NCBI GenBank assembly: GCA_900542055.1
Contig: UQMA01000017.1
Span: 1-29,814, forward strand
Origin: an uncultured Azospirillum sp.
GTDB lineage: Bacteria; Pseudomonadota; Alphaproteobacteria; RF32; CAG-239
Reading direction: 5' to 3'
DNA: 29,814 bases
The notes below the pieces were generated by a model, which ran no database searches, was not told where the DNA came from, and worked only from the letters and a program-made list of their open reading frames with translations. A program made the position numbers and the translations under genes. This document shows, piece by piece, positions 1-7,767 of this stretch. Position 1 is the first letter of the stretch. Each line of letters starts with the position of its first letter.

Positions 1-1215
1 AACCACAATGTCGGTAACTTTTGCACCGCGGGCGCGCATTTCGGAAAATGCTTCGTGTCCGGGAGTATCAATGAATGTAATTTTTTTACCGCCATCAACT
101 TCAATCTGATAAGCGCCGATATGTTGTGTGATACCGCCGGCTTCTTTGGCTGCAACGTTGGTTTCACGCAGGGCATCCAAAAGCGAAGTTTTTCCGTGGT
201 CAACGTGTCCCATAACAGTAACGACCGGTGCGCGCGGCAATTGTTTTTCAGGAGCTGCATCCTCGGCATTTTTTAAAATGTCTTCAACATCGCTGTCGGC
301 AACACGTTTCCATTTGTGTCCCATTTCTTCAACAACAATCTGAGCAGTATCGGCGTCAATAGCCTGATTGATGGTTGCCATAACACCGAGCGACATCAAT
401 TTTTTGATAACATCAGCACTTTTTTCAGCCATACGGTTGGCAAGTTCCTGTACAGTTATAACTTCAGGAATTGTCACTTCTTTGACAATTTTTTCCTGAG
501 GTTGAACAATAACGGCAGGTTTGGGCTGTTTTTTCTTGAAACGGCGGCGTGGTGCTCCAAAACCGTAATCATCATCGTCATCATCACCACCAAAACTATT
601 AATGTTTACTTTACCGCTGCGGCGTTGAGGTTCGAAACTGCGTTTTGTAATTTTGCGACGATCTTGCTCAAAAGCCTCATTTTTACTTGCATTATGTTTT
701 TTATTTGCAAATTTATCGCTGTCGTCATCTTCTTCATCAAAGTCTTTTGAATGACGCTCTTTGCTTTTGAAACTTTTATCTTCTTCAACGGATTGAGAAG
801 TTTGTTGTTTTGCTGCAGCTTTTTCACGCGTGGCTTTGGCTTGTTCTTCTTTTGCTTTTTGAGCTTCTATTGCTGCTAAACGTTCAGCTTCTTCGGCTTC
901 TTTGCGTTCCTTTTCCGCCCGCATTTCTTCTTCTTTTTTCTGACGAAGCAATTGCTTTTCTTCTTCTTCCTGTTGGCGTTTAGCTTCATGCTCTTTGGCT
1001 TCGGCAATCAAGCGCAACTTAGCCTGTGTAGCTTCATCAAGTTTTACTTCTTTGTTTTCGGTATTATTTCCAGCCGAAATAACTCTTTTTTTGCGGACTT
1101 CAACCTGCACGACTTTTTTGCCGTCATGAGAAGATGCTTTTTCTCCCAAACCCTTTAAAGTCAAAGTTTTTTTGCCTGATAAGGTTAATTTGGTTTTTGC
1201 ATTATCTTCTGTCAT
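1..1215 (-). CDS. infB: Translation initiation factor IF-2, N-terminal 405 codons (partial)
   Basis: IF-2 is the GTPase that places fMet-tRNA on the 30S subunit and promotes joining of the 50S subunit. Only the N-terminal part is present; the gene runs off the left edge. The ATG at 1215 follows a GGAG ribosome site. Residues 1 to about 230 are a charged, Lys/Glu/Ala-rich linker typical of the variable IF-2 N-terminus, with an acidic run of six Asp near 560-595. A conserved IF2_N-type segment follows (PEVITVQELANRMAEKSADV). The G1 motif GHVDHGKT is at residues 336-343, and the G3 motif DTPGH is near 383-387, directly before the cut. It is the last visible gene of the rimP-nusA-ylxR-infB operon, 27 bases after ylxR. 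Identification is very secure. Confidence 0.97.
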   Translation of the reverse strand, partial: MTEDNAKTKLTLSGKKTLTLKGLGEKASSHDGKKVVQVEVRKKRVISAGNNTENKEVKLDEATQAKLRLIAEAKEHEAKRQQEEEEKQLLRQKKEEEMRAEKERKEAEEAERLAAIEAQKAKEEQAKATREKAAAKQQTSQSVEEDKSFKSKERHSKDFDEEDDDSDKFANKKHNASKNEAFEQDRRKITKRSFEPQRRSGKVNINSFGGDDDDDDYGFGAPRRRFKKKQPKPAVIVQPQEKIVKEVTIPEVITVQELANRMAEKSADVIKKLMSLGVMATINQAIDADTAQIVVEEMGHKWKRVADSDVEDILKNAEDAAPEKQLPRAPVVTVMGHVDHGKTSLLDALRETNVAAKEAGGITQHIGAYQIEVDGGKKITFIDTPGHEAFSEMRARGAKVTDIVV

Positions 1216-1242
1216 GTAAAATATTCTCCATAAAATTCATTT

Positions 1243-1815
1243 TTAAGAATTAATAAAATTTTGCCATTTTTTCAATTGATTATATACTGTTTGACTCATT
1301 TCGCTTTTGAGCAGAGCGGCATGAACCGTATTTGTTCTGTTTAATGTTTTATCTAACTCCTCAATACTGAATAATGCCAAAATTTCCGTATTCTTAGCAG
1401 CTGCAACAATTTTTGCGTGTCCGTCAGCGCCGGCATCGATGGCTTCAAGCACAAAAGCTACTTTGCCATTGGCCAATTTTTCCTTTACTTTGTCAAAGCC
1501 AGAAATCAATACACCTGCTTTTTTAGCCAAGTTTATAGACTCTAATGCCCGACTTTTCAAGATATTTTCTACAATTTCCAACAAGTTAGGCATAATGGTC
1601 GTGTTTTTTCCTAATTTGCGGAAAATATTTTTATTGATTGCCTCACTTAAAACTTGACGCGAATTGGTTAAATAAAAACCTTTTCCAGGCAATCTTTTTT
1701 TAAAATCAGGTACAACCTGACGATCTGGAGTAAGGGTAAAACGCAAGAGTTCATCTTGCGTTTTTTCCACTCCGGTCAATAAGCATGTGCGATTGGAATT
1801 AGTTGCTGCTTTCAT
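1243..1815 (-). CDS. ylxR: YlxR-family RNA-binding protein with C-terminal L7Ae-like domain
   Basis: This is a 190-residue nucleic-acid-binding protein found between nusA and infB in many bacteria. The N-terminal half is a YlxR/DUF448 domain with the signatures NRTCLLTG, ELLRF and LPGKGFYL. The C-terminal half resembles the L7Ae/L30e-like RNA-binding fold (residues AINLAKKAG-like, then a long Ala-rich helical part). This two-domain form is usual in alphaproteobacteria. I chose the ATG at 1815 because an AAGGA site lies 10 bases upstream; a TTG at 1839 is in frame but has no such site. With the ATG start the gene overlaps the end of nusA by 17 bases, which suggests translational coupling. YlxR binds RNase P RNA in some bacteria; the exact role here is unknown. 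Confidence 0.88.
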   Translation of the reverse strand: MKAATNSNRTCLLTGVEKTQDELLRFTLTPDRQVVPDFKKRLPGKGFYLTNSRQVLSEAINKNIFRKLGKNTTIMPNLLEIVENILKSRALESINLAKKAGVLISGFDKVKEKLANGKVAFVLEAIDAGADGHAKIVAAAKNTEILALFSIEELDKTLNRTNTVHAALLKSEMSQTVYNQLKKWQNFINS

Positions 1816-3340
1816 CCAGATTTTGTCCTTCTTTGGCAAACCAATGTTCGCGGGCAGCCATAATCACTTTGTTTGCTTCGTCAAGTGAAAGACTGTTTTC
1901 TCCAAGCATTTCAATCAATTCGTCAGCTGCTAAATCGGCAACATCGTCAAGAGTTTTTACGCCCTTTTCCGCCAATGTCAAAATCAGATCCTGATCCAAA
2001 CCGGTTACGGTTTTGATAGTATCGTCAATGCCGAGTGATTTGCTCTTTTGCGCAAATTCCGCGTTGCGCTTGGCAATAAACTCTTTGGCGCGGTTTTGCA
2101 GTTCGGTGGCAACATCTTCATCAAAGCCTTCGATTTCGGCTAATTCGCTCAAAGGAACGCCTGCAACTTCATCAATATTAGTGAAGCCTTCGGCAATCAA
2201 CAAATGAGCAATCATTTCATCTACGTCAAGAGCATCCATAAAGCGCTGTGAGCGAACTTTGTTTTCGTTTGCGCGGCGTTCCTGTTCTTGTTCTTCAGTC
2301 AAAACATCAATATCACAGCCCAACAATTGAGAGGCTAACTTAACGTTTTGTCCGCGGCGGCCGATAGCAATTGAAAATTGTTCTTGCGGAACAACGGCTT
2401 CAATGCGGTTATTGTCTTCATCGAGAACAACTTTTGTTACTTCTGCCGGAGCTAAAGCGCTGACAATATATTGTGCTTTGTCTTCAGAATAAGGAATGAT
2501 GTCGATTTTCTCGCCTTGCAGTTCGGTCACAACAGCTTGAACGCGGATACCGCGCAAACCAACGCAGGCGCCAACCGGATCAATTGTGAGATCGTTGGCT
2601 TTTACCGAAATTTTTGCTTTTGAACCAGGGTCGCGCGCAACACTGATGATTTTTACGATACCGTCATAAATTTCAGGAACTTCCTGTGTGAACAGCGCTG
2701 CCAAAAATTCAGGACAAGTACGAGACAAGAAAATTTGCGGACCTTTGTTTTCGCGGCGAACATCAAGCACATAAGCGCGGATACGATCGCCGTTTTTGAA
2801 TTTTTCCCGAGGTATGATTTCATCACGACGCAAAATAGCTTCGGTTTTGCCTATATCAACAATAACATTGCCAAATTCAATTCTTTTAATGGTACCATTG
2901 ATAATTGTGCCGATTTTTTCTTTATATTCTTCATATTGGCGATTGCGTTCAGCGTCGCGTACTTTTTGCACAATTACCTGTTTGGCAGTTTGAGCGGCTA
3001 CACGGCCGAAATCAATCGGAGGTAAGGGATCGATGATATATTCGCCAAGTTTTATGTCTTTATTAATGGCTTTTGCGTCATCAAGCAAAATTTGAGTAAA
3101 TTCGCTTTCTTCATCAATATGGTCGACAACTTCGCGATAGCGAGCTAAAGAAATGGCACCGGTTTTGCGGTCGATGGAAGCGCGGATATCGTGCTCAAAA
3201 CCGTAACGGGAACGTCCGGCTTTTTGTATGGCAACTTCCATAGCTGCAAAAACATCTTCTTTATCGATGTTTTTTTCTCTGGCGACAGTATCTGCAACCT
3301 GAATAATTTCGGGTCTTGGCATATTTTCAATATTTGGCAT
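1799..3340 (-). CDS. nusA: Transcription termination/antitermination factor NusA
   Basis: NusA binds RNA polymerase and modulates pausing, intrinsic termination and antitermination. At 513 residues it has the full proteobacterial layout: an N-terminal polymerase-binding domain (about 1-140), an S1 domain (about 144-208), and two KH domains. KH1 contains DPVGACVGLRG and KH2 contains IGRRGQNVKLASQL. Two C-terminal acidic helix-hairpin-helix repeats follow (about 375-430 and 450-505), as in E. coli NusA rather than the short Gram-positive form. The ATG at 3340 has an AGAGGG ribosome site. The gene starts 18 bases after rimP and overlaps ylxR. Because a terminator-like hairpin sits in the operon leader, self-control by NusA is possible but unproven. 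Confidence 0.97.
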   Translation of the reverse strand: MPNIENMPRPEIIQVADTVAREKNIDKEDVFAAMEVAIQKAGRSRYGFEHDIRASIDRKTGAISLARYREVVDHIDEESEFTQILLDDAKAINKDIKLGEYIIDPLPPIDFGRVAAQTAKQVIVQKVRDAERNRQYEEYKEKIGTIINGTIKRIEFGNVIVDIGKTEAILRRDEIIPREKFKNGDRIRAYVLDVRRENKGPQIFLSRTCPEFLAALFTQEVPEIYDGIVKIISVARDPGSKAKISVKANDLTIDPVGACVGLRGIRVQAVVTELQGEKIDIIPYSEDKAQYIVSALAPAEVTKVVLDEDNNRIEAVVPQEQFSIAIGRRGQNVKLASQLLGCDIDVLTEEQEQERRANENKVRSQRFMDALDVDEMIAHLLIAEGFTNIDEVAGVPLSELAEIEGFDEDVATELQNRAKEFIAKRNAEFAQKSKSLGIDDTIKTVTGLDQDLILTLAEKGVKTLDDVADLAADELIEMLGENSLSLDEANKVIMAAREHWFAKEGQNLDESSN

Positions 3341-3358
3341 TTTTCCCTCTTTGAAAAA

Positions 3359-3871
3359 TTAGTTTAAATTTTCTTGTTCTTCTGCTTCGGCCTCAGCTTC
3401 GGCAGCAGCAATAAGTTCATCAGTCAAAAGCAATTTTGCTTTTGAAACGGCATCATAAGGAATCATCCATTCCTTATCGTCCATCAAAAAAACAATGGTA
3501 TCGTTATCAACGCGAATAATACGACCTTTAAATCTTTTGCGCTTTTCAATTTCGACATCGGTTTCTATTTTGGCTTCAAAACCGGAAAATCGAACGAAAT
3601 TTTCCAAACTTGTTAAAGGACGGTCAAGTCCGGGGGAAGAAACTTCCAAAGTATATTTGCCCGAAATGGGGTCCTTTTCATCCAATACAGCTGAAATTGC
3701 CCGACTTGCGGCGGCGCAATCGTCAACGACGATGTTTTTGCGGTCTTTGCGCTCAATCATAACCTGAAGCGTAGGGTTGACATTTCCGATGGTGATTATG
3801 CGCACCAAATCAAATCCCAATTCATTTACAATTGGTTCAAGCATATCATTCAGGTGGTGTTTTTTTTGCAT
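3359..3871 (-). CDS. rimP: Ribosome maturation factor RimP
   Basis: RimP assists 30S subunit maturation. The 170-residue protein has the N-terminal alpha/beta domain with ELGFDLVRI, the conserved core GKYTLEVSSPGLDRPL, and the C-terminal SH3-like barrel (KRFKGRIIRVDNDTIVFLM). The C-terminus ends in a low-complexity Ala-Glu repeat (about residues 155-168), a common but non-conserved extension. The ATG at 3871 is preceded by AAAGGA with good spacing. It is the first gene of the nusA-infB operon, the usual position. Confidence 0.96.
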   Translation of the reverse strand: MQKKHHLNDMLEPIVNELGFDLVRIITIGNVNPTLQVMIERKDRKNIVVDDCAAASRAISAVLDEKDPISGKYTLEVSSPGLDRPLTSLENFVRFSGFEAKIETDVEIEKRKRFKGRIIRVDNDTIVFLMDDKEWMIPYDAVSKAKLLLTDELIAAAEAEAEAEEQENLN

Positions 3872-3891
3872 ATATTTTCCTTTTTATTAAC

Positions 3892-3916
3892 AAAAAAGCG
3901 GGGCTTTCGACCCCAC
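3892..3916 (-). terminator. Terminator-like hairpin in the rimP operon leader
   Basis: Read on the minus strand, GTGGGG (3916-3911) pairs with CCCCGC (3903-3898) around a 7-base loop and is followed at once by six T (3897-3892). The pairing contains one G-T wobble. This is the form of an intrinsic terminator, yet it lies upstream of rimP, whose start codon is only about 20 bases further on. No minus-strand gene is seen upstream that it could terminate. It may be an attenuator of the rimP-nusA-infB operon, or the end of a short unannotated RNA. Confidence 0.55.
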
Positions 3917-3920
3917 TTTC

Positions 3921-3933
3921 AAAGACTATTATA
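3921..3933 (-). promoter_or_regulatory. Candidate -10 element for the rimP operon
   Basis: A perfect TATAAT on the minus strand (3933-3928) would start transcription near 3921, just before the leader hairpin. No good -35 hexamer lies 16-18 bases upstream, so the assignment is weak. A second AT-rich block (TATATAAC) lies further upstream and could serve instead. Confidence 0.3.
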
Positions 3934-4039
3934 TGAAAGAATGCAAGTTATATAACACATTATTTTTCAAAAATAAAGCCTTTTTTTGTTATTGCGGTAA
4001 AATCTTTTGCAAGGTATGTAAAAGCTGATATAAAAAACG

Positions 4040-4080
4040 TTGATTTCGGAAATGAGTTGTTATAATCTGCCGAGCAGATT
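4040..4080 (+). promoter_or_regulatory. metG promoter with overlapping palindrome
   Basis: An extended -10 (TG-T-TATAAT, hexamer at 4061-4066) is preceded by a -35-like TTGATT (4040-4045), with a short 15-base spacer. A perfect inverted repeat AATCTGC-CGA-GCAGATT (4064-4080) overlaps the -10 and the expected start of transcription near 4073. The position is that of an operator. Because T-rich DNA follows, the same repeat could instead act as a weak terminator for read-through from upstream. Confidence 0.45.
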
Positions 4081-4103
4081 TTGTTTTAATTTGGAGAGTG
4101 CCG

Positions 4104-5624
4104 ATGCAAAAATATATTACTACCCCTATTTATTATCTTAACGGTTTGCCGCATATCGGGCATGCCTATACTTCTATTTTAGGCGATGTTATGAAAAAGT
4201 TTGAACAAATGCGCGGCAACGAAGTTTTTTATTCCACCGGCACCGACGAGCATGGTCAGAAAAATCAACACAGTATTGAAGCCAGCGGATTAACAGCAGA
4301 AGAATTTTTGCAAAAACAAAGCGATAATTTTAAAAATTTGTTTGTACGCCTTGGAATTGATTTTGACTATTTCGTTAGAACATCAAAACCTGAACACAAA
4401 AAAATAGTGCAGGAAATTCTTCAGAATATTTACGACCGCGGGCTGATTGTTAAAAAATCTTATGAAGGTTTGTATTGCGAAGGATGCGAGCAGTTTAAGA
4501 AAAAAAGCGATTTGGATGAAAACGGCTGTTGTCCCGATCATAAAGTTGCTCCTAAGGCAATAAGCGAAGAAAATTATTTCTTTAAGCTGGAACCTTACCG
4601 TCAATGGCTGATTGAGTATATTAAAAATAATCCCGATTGGATACAACCGGCAAAATATGCAAACGAAGTTTTGGGTATGTTAAAAGAACCTTTGGAAGAT
4701 TTGTGCATTTCCCGCCCGAAGTCACGTGTTTGGCTGGGAGTAGAACTTCCTTTTGATAAAGATTATGTGACTTATATTTGGTTCGATGCTTTGGTTAATT
4801 ATATTTCAACATTGAATTTTGGACATAATCCTGATTTTGAAAGAATTTGGGCGAATTCTAACCATCTTATCGCTAAAGATATTTTAAAGCCTCACTGTAT
4901 TTACTGGCCGATTATGCTGCATGCTTTAGGTGTTAATCCGGTTAAACATTGCTTTATTCACGGCTATTGGATTGGCGAAGGCGGCGTTAAAATGTCAAAA
5001 TCTTTGGGAAATGTGGTAGATCCCGTTGAAGTAATTGATTTGCTGGGCGTTGATGCTTTGCGTTTCTATTTGATTAATAATATGACTATGACCGGTGACA
5101 GCCAGATCAGCGTTGATTTGTTGAAGCAGGGATACAGAATGCTGGCTAATAATATCGGCAATTTACAGATGCGCGTGCTGAAGATGGTACAGAAAAGCCT
5201 TGAAGGCAAAATTCCGTCAAAAGCAGGGCAAAATGAAAATGATAAAAAACTGATAAGCGATATTGCCGGCCGTTTTCAACGTATTTTCAGTCAGGATATG
5301 AGTTTGGAAACGGTTAGCGAATTAGCTGACAGTATCGTTAAAGCAGGAGATGCGACTAATGCTTATTTTGCGGCCAATACTCCTTGGGTTTTGGCTAAAG
5401 ATCCAGCTCAGCGCAGTCGTTTTGAAGCCGTTGTTTATACAACTTTGGAATGTTTACGGCTTATCGGTTTGGCTTTGTATCCTTTGGCACCGACAACAGC
5501 GCTAAAAATTGAGGAATCTTTAGGAATTGATACTCCTCAGTTTAAAGCTGATTTCGAGCCTCTGAAATTAAAAGAAGGGGCAGAAGTAAAAGTAGGAGAT
5601 CCGCTGTTTCCGATTGTTGAGTAA
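4104..5624 (+). CDS. metG: Methionyl-tRNA synthetase
   Basis: This class I synthetase charges tRNA-Met in the cytoplasm. The 506-residue protein carries the HIGH-type motif PHIGHAY near residue 18 and the KMSKS motif (GVKMSKSLGN) near residue 297. A Cys-rich zinc knuckle (CEGCEQF with a later CCPDH) sits in the connective peptide. It has the alpha-helical anticodon-binding domain but no C-terminal EMAP/Trbp111 tRNA-binding domain, as in the shorter MetG form. The ATG at 4104 fits the GGAGA site at 4093-4097; an in-frame GTG at 4098 is too close to that site. It is transcribed alone, with its own promoter and terminator. Confidence 0.97.
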   Translation: MQKYITTPIYYLNGLPHIGHAYTSILGDVMKKFEQMRGNEVFYSTGTDEHGQKNQHSIEASGLTAEEFLQKQSDNFKNLFVRLGIDFDYFVRTSKPEHKKIVQEILQNIYDRGLIVKKSYEGLYCEGCEQFKKKSDLDENGCCPDHKVAPKAISEENYFFKLEPYRQWLIEYIKNNPDWIQPAKYANEVLGMLKEPLEDLCISRPKSRVWLGVELPFDKDYVTYIWFDALVNYISTLNFGHNPDFERIWANSNHLIAKDILKPHCIYWPIMLHALGVNPVKHCFIHGYWIGEGGVKMSKSLGNVVDPVEVIDLLGVDALRFYLINNMTMTGDSQISVDLLKQGYRMLANNIGNLQMRVLKMVQKSLEGKIPSKAGQNENDKKLISDIAGRFQRIFSQDMSLETVSELADSIVKAGDATNAYFAANTPWVLAKDPAQRSRFEAVVYTTLECLRLIGLALYPLAPTTALKIEESLGIDTPQFKADFEPLKLKEGAEVKVGDPLFPIVE

Positions 5625-5629
5625 AAATA

Positions 5630-5652
5630 AAGGCTCTTTCGGGAGCCTTTTT
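5630..5652 (+). terminator. Intrinsic terminator of metG
   Basis: AGGCTC (5631-5636) pairs with GAGCCT (5643-5648) around a 6-base loop, followed by a T run (5649-5652). It lies six bases after the metG stop codon. The -35 element of the next promoter begins directly after it. Confidence 0.85.
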
Positions 5653-5654
5653 GT

Positions 5655-5683
5655 TTGACAATAAAGACTTAAAAGCTTATATT
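5655..5683 (+). promoter_or_regulatory. Near-consensus sigma-70 promoter
   Basis: A perfect -35 TTGACA (5655-5660), a 17-base spacer and a -10 TATATT (5678-5683) predict a start near 5690 and a 40-base AT-rich leader. It is the best-matching promoter I found in the window, and it drives only the small gene at 5730. Confidence 0.75.
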
Positions 5684-5729
5684 TTAAATAGTTTCTTTTA
5701 TTATTTTAAATATATTTAATTTTATATCT

Positions 5730-6245
5730 ATGGCAGAAAAAATAATTTCTTTCTCAGACGTGAGATTGTGGAAACACAGCATTATCGGTAGTGTTTTCAG
5801 AGGTGTGAAAGGATTGTATGAGTATCCTGTTGTTTATACTGACGGTTTGATTTCTCGTTGCAAAAAAGACAAAGCAGGACGCAAACCGTGGGGCATTTTG
5901 TTCCGCAATCGTATTGTTGCGTTGAATGATGCTCCTGAGAAAATGACTTTTGCAGCTGCAGAACATTATTGTCAAGATGCGGTTTTTGCTGGAGAATATT
6001 GCGTTGTTGAGGATTTTGAGTTGTTGGAACGTCTGAATAAACAGATTTATAAAATAAATCGTTTATTACAGGAACTCGGAGGCACGCCGTTGAAAAATGA
6101 TTATTATTTATCACGTACGGTTTGCGCTCGAGGACATGATGTAGTGAAGATGAACGGTCTTAAGAATCGCAATATTCGCTATGCTGCTCCTGAAGACAGA
6201 GTTTGCTTTCGTCCAATGATTGATTTGAGATTGTATTTTCGTTAA
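5730..6245 (+). CDS. Uncharacterised protein with degenerate DUF1566-like C-terminal region
   Basis: This is a 171-residue protein of unknown function with no signal peptide or membrane segment. Its layout follows the pattern of DUF1566/Lcl-type domains. There is a stretch like GILFRNRIVALNDAP, an A-x-x-YC motif (FAAAEHYC), a G-aromatic segment and an EL-like helix with IN-x-LLQELGG. A YY-x-S-x-T motif stands where the family usually has YWSST, and a closing FRPM resembles the family's VRPV. The usual Trp residues are missing, so this is either a divergent member or a chance resemblance. No Shine-Dalgarno site precedes the ATG; the 20 bases upstream are almost pure A/T. It is monocistronic between two terminators. 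The call is tentative. Confidence 0.6.
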   Translation: MAEKIISFSDVRLWKHSIIGSVFRGVKGLYEYPVVYTDGLISRCKKDKAGRKPWGILFRNRIVALNDAPEKMTFAAAEHYCQDAVFAGEYCVVEDFELLERLNKQIYKINRLLQELGGTPLKNDYYLSRTVCARGHDVVKMNGLKNRNIRYAAPEDRVCFRPMIDLRLYFR

Positions 6246-6249
6246 CTGT

Positions 6250-6287
6250 AAAAAAAAGCCTTGTTGACACCAACAAGGCTTTTTTTT
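6250..6287. terminator. Bidirectional intrinsic terminator
   Basis: A perfect 9-bp stem GCCTTGTTG / CAACAAGGC (6258-6266 with 6271-6279, loop ACAC) is flanked by eight A on one side and eight T on the other. It can end transcripts from both sides: the 5730 gene on the plus strand, and the nucleoside-salvage operon arriving on the minus strand. Confidence 0.93.
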
Positions 6288-6293
6288 ATTGGA

Positions 6294-7028
6294 TTATTTA
6301 TGAACATAATATTGTGCATATATATTTTGTAAAGCGCATAAAATATCATTGTCTTTAAATAAATAGGAACAATCCTTCGGATAAGGATGGTTTAATAACA
6401 GCTTAACAGGCATTGTTTTAATTTTTGACGGTAAAAAATGCCGGCAAAAGGCGTAAAGAGAGGCATTAATCGCCAATTCTGAAGAAGTATCATATCCTAT
6501 TTGTGACAGCATTTTTGCAATATTTTTTTCATTGGAAGAATTATTGCCATACCATATACCTATATTTTCATCAGCTAATGCTTTCCACGGAAAAGCTTTC
6601 CCCGGATCAGGTTTTCTTAAAGGCGCAATATCGGAATGTCCGACAATCATTTCTGGCGATATGTGCCAACGTTCGATTATTTGGCGGCACAATAAGCACA
6701 AAGATTTAATTTGTTTGTTGCCGAAAGCGCTTTGACCAAGCGTGCGGTGGCATACTTCTATTCCTATTGAACGTGAATTTATATCGCTTAGCCCTCGCCA
6801 GCTGCTTATTCCCGCTTGCCACGCGCGGTTTTCTTCCTCAACGCAATTGTAAATTGTCCCATTATAATCAACAACATAATGTGTGCTCAGCTGCAGTTCG
6901 TCAAGTCGATGGATTCCTTCTTCCGCGCTATGCGCCATCGAATGAATAACCAGCATTTCAATAGGGTGTTTCCTTTGGTTATAGTGAGGCAAAGGCGCTT
7001 TTTTACAGACAAATTGTTGATAATTCAA
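6294..7028 (-). CDS. N-acetylmuramoyl-L-alanine amidase, AmpD/AmiD type
   Basis: This zinc amidase would cleave the bond between MurNAc and L-Ala in muropeptides. The 244 residues carry the Amidase_2 fold. The first zinc ligand is His29 in VIHSMAH. GHSDIAPLRKPDPGKAFPW supplies the other His and the Asp, closely matching AmpD and AmiD. The C-terminal ~95 residues, with YAFCRHFLP, resemble the AmiD peptidoglycan-binding-like domain. There is no signal peptide or lipobox, so a cytoplasmic role in murein recycling is more likely than the outer-membrane location of E. coli AmiD. The start is a TTG at 7028 with AGGGGA eight bases upstream; no ATG precedes the conserved domain. It overlaps pgeF by 26 bases and is the last gene of the operon. 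Confidence 0.9.
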   Translation of the reverse strand: MNYQQFVCKKAPLPHYNQRKHPIEMLVIHSMAHSAEEGIHRLDELQLSTHYVVDYNGTIYNCVEEENRAWQAGISSWRGLSDINSRSIGIEVCHRTLGQSAFGNKQIKSLCLLCRQIIERWHISPEMIVGHSDIAPLRKPDPGKAFPWKALADENIGIWYGNNSSNEKNIAKMLSQIGYDTSSELAINASLYAFCRHFLPSKIKTMPVKLLLNHPYPKDCSYLFKDNDILCALQNIYAQYYVHK

Positions 7029-7767
7029 TGCCGAAATCCCCTGATTGCTTTATTTGGTTACGGTGGCAAAAACGCCGGTAACTGAAGTAAAGTTTTTCAT
7101 TATCATAAGTATCTATACCGGATAGAGAGACATTTGTTACACCTGACAAGTTTAAGCGGTGCTTTACATATTGTTCTAAATCGCATAGATATTGCCCATT
7201 ATCAATAGGAGTAAAAAAAATTGCATTTTCACTGTCTTGTTGAATAAATAAATTCCGCATATCGTCGCGAACCGCAAAATTTTGTTTTTGGAGGCATGGA
7301 CCGGTTGCGACTGCTATTTCATGCAGATTTGCGCCGTGTTCCAACATGATTTTTAATGTGTTTTCTACAACGCCGCCCAAAGCTCCCCGCCAACCGGCAT
7401 GCGCGGCTCCGATAATGCCGTTTTTATAATCAGCTAAGAGCACAGGAATACAATCTGCCGTTGTTATTCCTAAAATCATTCCAGATTTGTCAGTTACAAC
7501 TCCATCAGCCTCTATTTGGTATTGTGATGGTTTATCTAAAAAAACAGACTTAGCCGTATGTGCCTGCTTTAAGCGTACAATTCTTTTTCCTGATAGACCA
7601 TAATAAGCGCCGACAACATTTAAATTTTTAATTAAATTTTGCGGATTATCCGAACTGCGGTAATTAAAATTTAAGCTGTTGTATATTCCTTTCGAAAAAC
7701 CACCTGTCCTCCCGAAAAAAGCGTGTTTTGTTAAAGGAAGATTGGGGGCGTTGTATATATGCGGCAT
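7003..7767 (-). CDS. pgeF: PgeF/YfiH family multicopper-oxidase-like protein (peptidoglycan editing or purine nucleoside enzyme)
   Basis: The 254-residue protein belongs to the YfiH/DUF152/LACC1 family. The zinc-site residues are all visible: His in LKQAHT, Cys in TTADCIPV, and His in AAHAGWRG. E. coli YfiH corrects peptidoglycan precursors carrying L-Ser in place of L-Ala, and relatives such as LACC1/FAMIN have adenosine deaminase and nucleoside phosphorylase activity. Context here supports both roles: upstream are cdd, punA, deoC and deoA, and downstream is a murein amidase. Its ATG shares one base with the deoA stop (TAATG), which indicates coupled translation. The family call is secure; the substrate is not. 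Confidence 0.92.
   Translation of the reverse strand: MPHIYNAPNLPLTKHAFFGRTGGFSKGIYNSLNFNYRSSDNPQNLIKNLNVVGAYYGLSGKRIVRLKQAHTAKSVFLDKPSQYQIEADGVVTDKSGMILGITTADCIPVLLADYKNGIIGAAHAGWRGALGGVVENTLKIMLEHGANLHEIAVATGPCLQKQNFAVRDDMRNLFIQQDSENAIFFTPIDNGQYLCDLEQYVKHRLNLSGVTNVSLSGIDTYDNEKLYFSYRRFCHRNQIKQSGDFGIELSTICL

Noticed and set aside
316..750. Plus-strand open frame of 144 codons opposite infB
   Set aside because: It is antisense to the conserved IF-2 coding sequence, is Phe-rich from reversed Lys codons, and has no ribosome site.
3934..4063. Possible tRNA or small structured RNA gene between rimP and metG
   Set aside because: In E. coli a tRNA precedes rimP, but I found no cloverleaf, T-arm sequence or CCA here; the region is AT-rich with no long stem beyond those listed.
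4098..4103. GTG start for metG two codons upstream
   Set aside because: It is directly adjacent to the GGAGA ribosome site; the ATG at 4104 has correct spacing.
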